A stretch of DNA of 64,000 nt, from positions 124,001-188,000 of the forward strand of contig NZ_JAGWDK010000004.1 of assembly GCF_018398875.1 (NCBI RefSeq), written 5' to 3'. Below the pieces are notes generated by a model. That model worked only from the letters and a program-made list of their open reading frames with translations. It had not been told where the DNA came from and did not search any database. Below are positions 63,639 through 64,000 of this stretch, piece after piece (the stretch's first letter is position 1; each line of letters begins with the position of its first letter). The position numbers were made by a program, and so were the translations under genes. Source of the stretch: Bradyrhizobium sp. sGM-13 (GTDB taxonomy: Bacteria > Pseudomonadota > Alphaproteobacteria > Rhizobiales > Xanthobacteraceae).

Positions 63639-64000
63639 AATCCCAGTTGAAGAGTCGGATAGAGCACCGAAAACCAGACAGCGACGATGCTGTCGTATTG
63701 CGTGTAGAAGGCCAGCGCGACGAGGAGCACCGCCGCACCAAATGTTCGCTGCAAGGCGACAGTGTAGGGCGCAAGCCTACGCACTTGCGTGGTCGCGTAT
63801 TGTCCGCCGTAGGCAATCAGGAGGATCGGAATGCCGGCTCCGACAGCGTAGACGACAAGCAGCAGCGCAGCGCGTGGCAGGTTTTCAGATGTTGCGATCA
63901 GCGTGAGAATGGAGCCGAGCACCGGCCCGGCGCACGGCGTCCAGAGCACGCCGAGCGCCAGTCCAACAACGAGACCCCCTGCATTCCCTGATCCGGCGCG
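63635..64000 (-). CDS. Cytochrome c biogenesis (CcdA) family membrane protein, partial
   Basis: The gene runs off the right edge, so only the C-terminal 121 residues are visible. Several helices are seen, with the conserved Pro-Cys motif in LGVLWTPCAGPVLGSILTLI typical of CcdA/DsbD membrane domains. It passes electrons across the membrane to the redoxin encoded downstream with an ATGA overlap; together they form a split DipZ. Confidence 0.88.
   Translation of the reverse strand, partial: RAGSGNAGGLVVGLALGVLWTPCAGPVLGSILTLIATSENLPRAALLLVVYAVGAGIPILLIAYGGQYATTQVRRLAPYTVALQRTFGAAVLLVALAFYTQYDSIVAVWFSVLYPTLQLGL

Noticed and set aside
62646..63650. 334-codon plus-strand frame opposite the redoxin gene
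   Set aside because: Exact antisense of a clear DipZ-type redoxin.

Overview
The window is high-GC, gene-dense DNA that most resembles an alphaproteobacterium of the Bradyrhizobium / Nitrobacteraceae type. This is an inference from three things: the gene content (valine-degradation operon, several phasins, form II CoxL-like protein, many oxidoreductases), typical guaB and guaA proteins, and many short inverted repeats of the 'GTAGGGTGGGCAAAGCG' and 'GTCATTCCGGGG' kinds between genes. No rRNA, tRNA or CRISPR array was recognised.

Layout. Bases 1-7003 hold a plus-strand fatty/branched-chain acid block: the end of mmsA, an isobutyryl-CoA dehydrogenase, a 3-hydroxyisobutyryl-CoA hydrolase and mmsB (valine breakdown), then an acyl-CoA synthetase, a MaoC hydratase and a (3R)-hydroxyacyl-CoA-type SDR. 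Bases 7150-15467 carry a flavoprotein, a PLP enzyme, a Uup-like ABC-F ATPase, a UPF0178 protein, a hotdog protein and a solo form II CoxL-like molybdoenzyme. Bases 15688-23042 hold Ppx/GppA and RlmE separated by a phasin and an alpha/beta hydrolase, then a Crp/Fnr regulator, a small Cys-rich protein, a second phasin and a DHA2 exporter. Bases 23181-33725 are mostly housekeeping: guaB, a reductase, a phosphoesterase, MAPEG, an RsmB-like methyltransferase and guaA.

Directly after guaA (33827-37004) sits a compact AT-richer island with three co-directional genes: a reverse transcriptase of unknown/abortive-infection style, a PD-(D/E)XK-like nuclease overlapping it by ATGA, and an unrecognised 265-residue protein. 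This is the best candidate for an undescribed (probably antiphage) system in the window. Both of its first two genes are interrupted by apparent single-base frame changes.

Bases 37235-52448 form an accessory region: a serine hydrolase, two PhnB-like VOC proteins, LysR/ene-reductase, an imine-reductase-like dehydrogenase with a divergent HxlR regulator, a spondin_N-RTX protein, DUF3237, broken genes (PIN toxin fragment, hydroxylaminobenzene mutase-like, SDR), AraC, and a RES-Xre toxin-antitoxin pair. Two diverged copies of a long non-coding repeat (39309-39845 and 45377-45721) flank part of it.

Bases 52448-64000 carry redox and stress functions: LysR, aldo/keto reductase, small exported proteins, two Rrf2 regulators each paired with a likely target, a carotenoid oxygenase, an arginase-fold protein with altered metal ligands, an MFS transporter, a peptide-deformylase-like protein lacking metal ligands, and a CcdA-redoxin pair running off the right edge.
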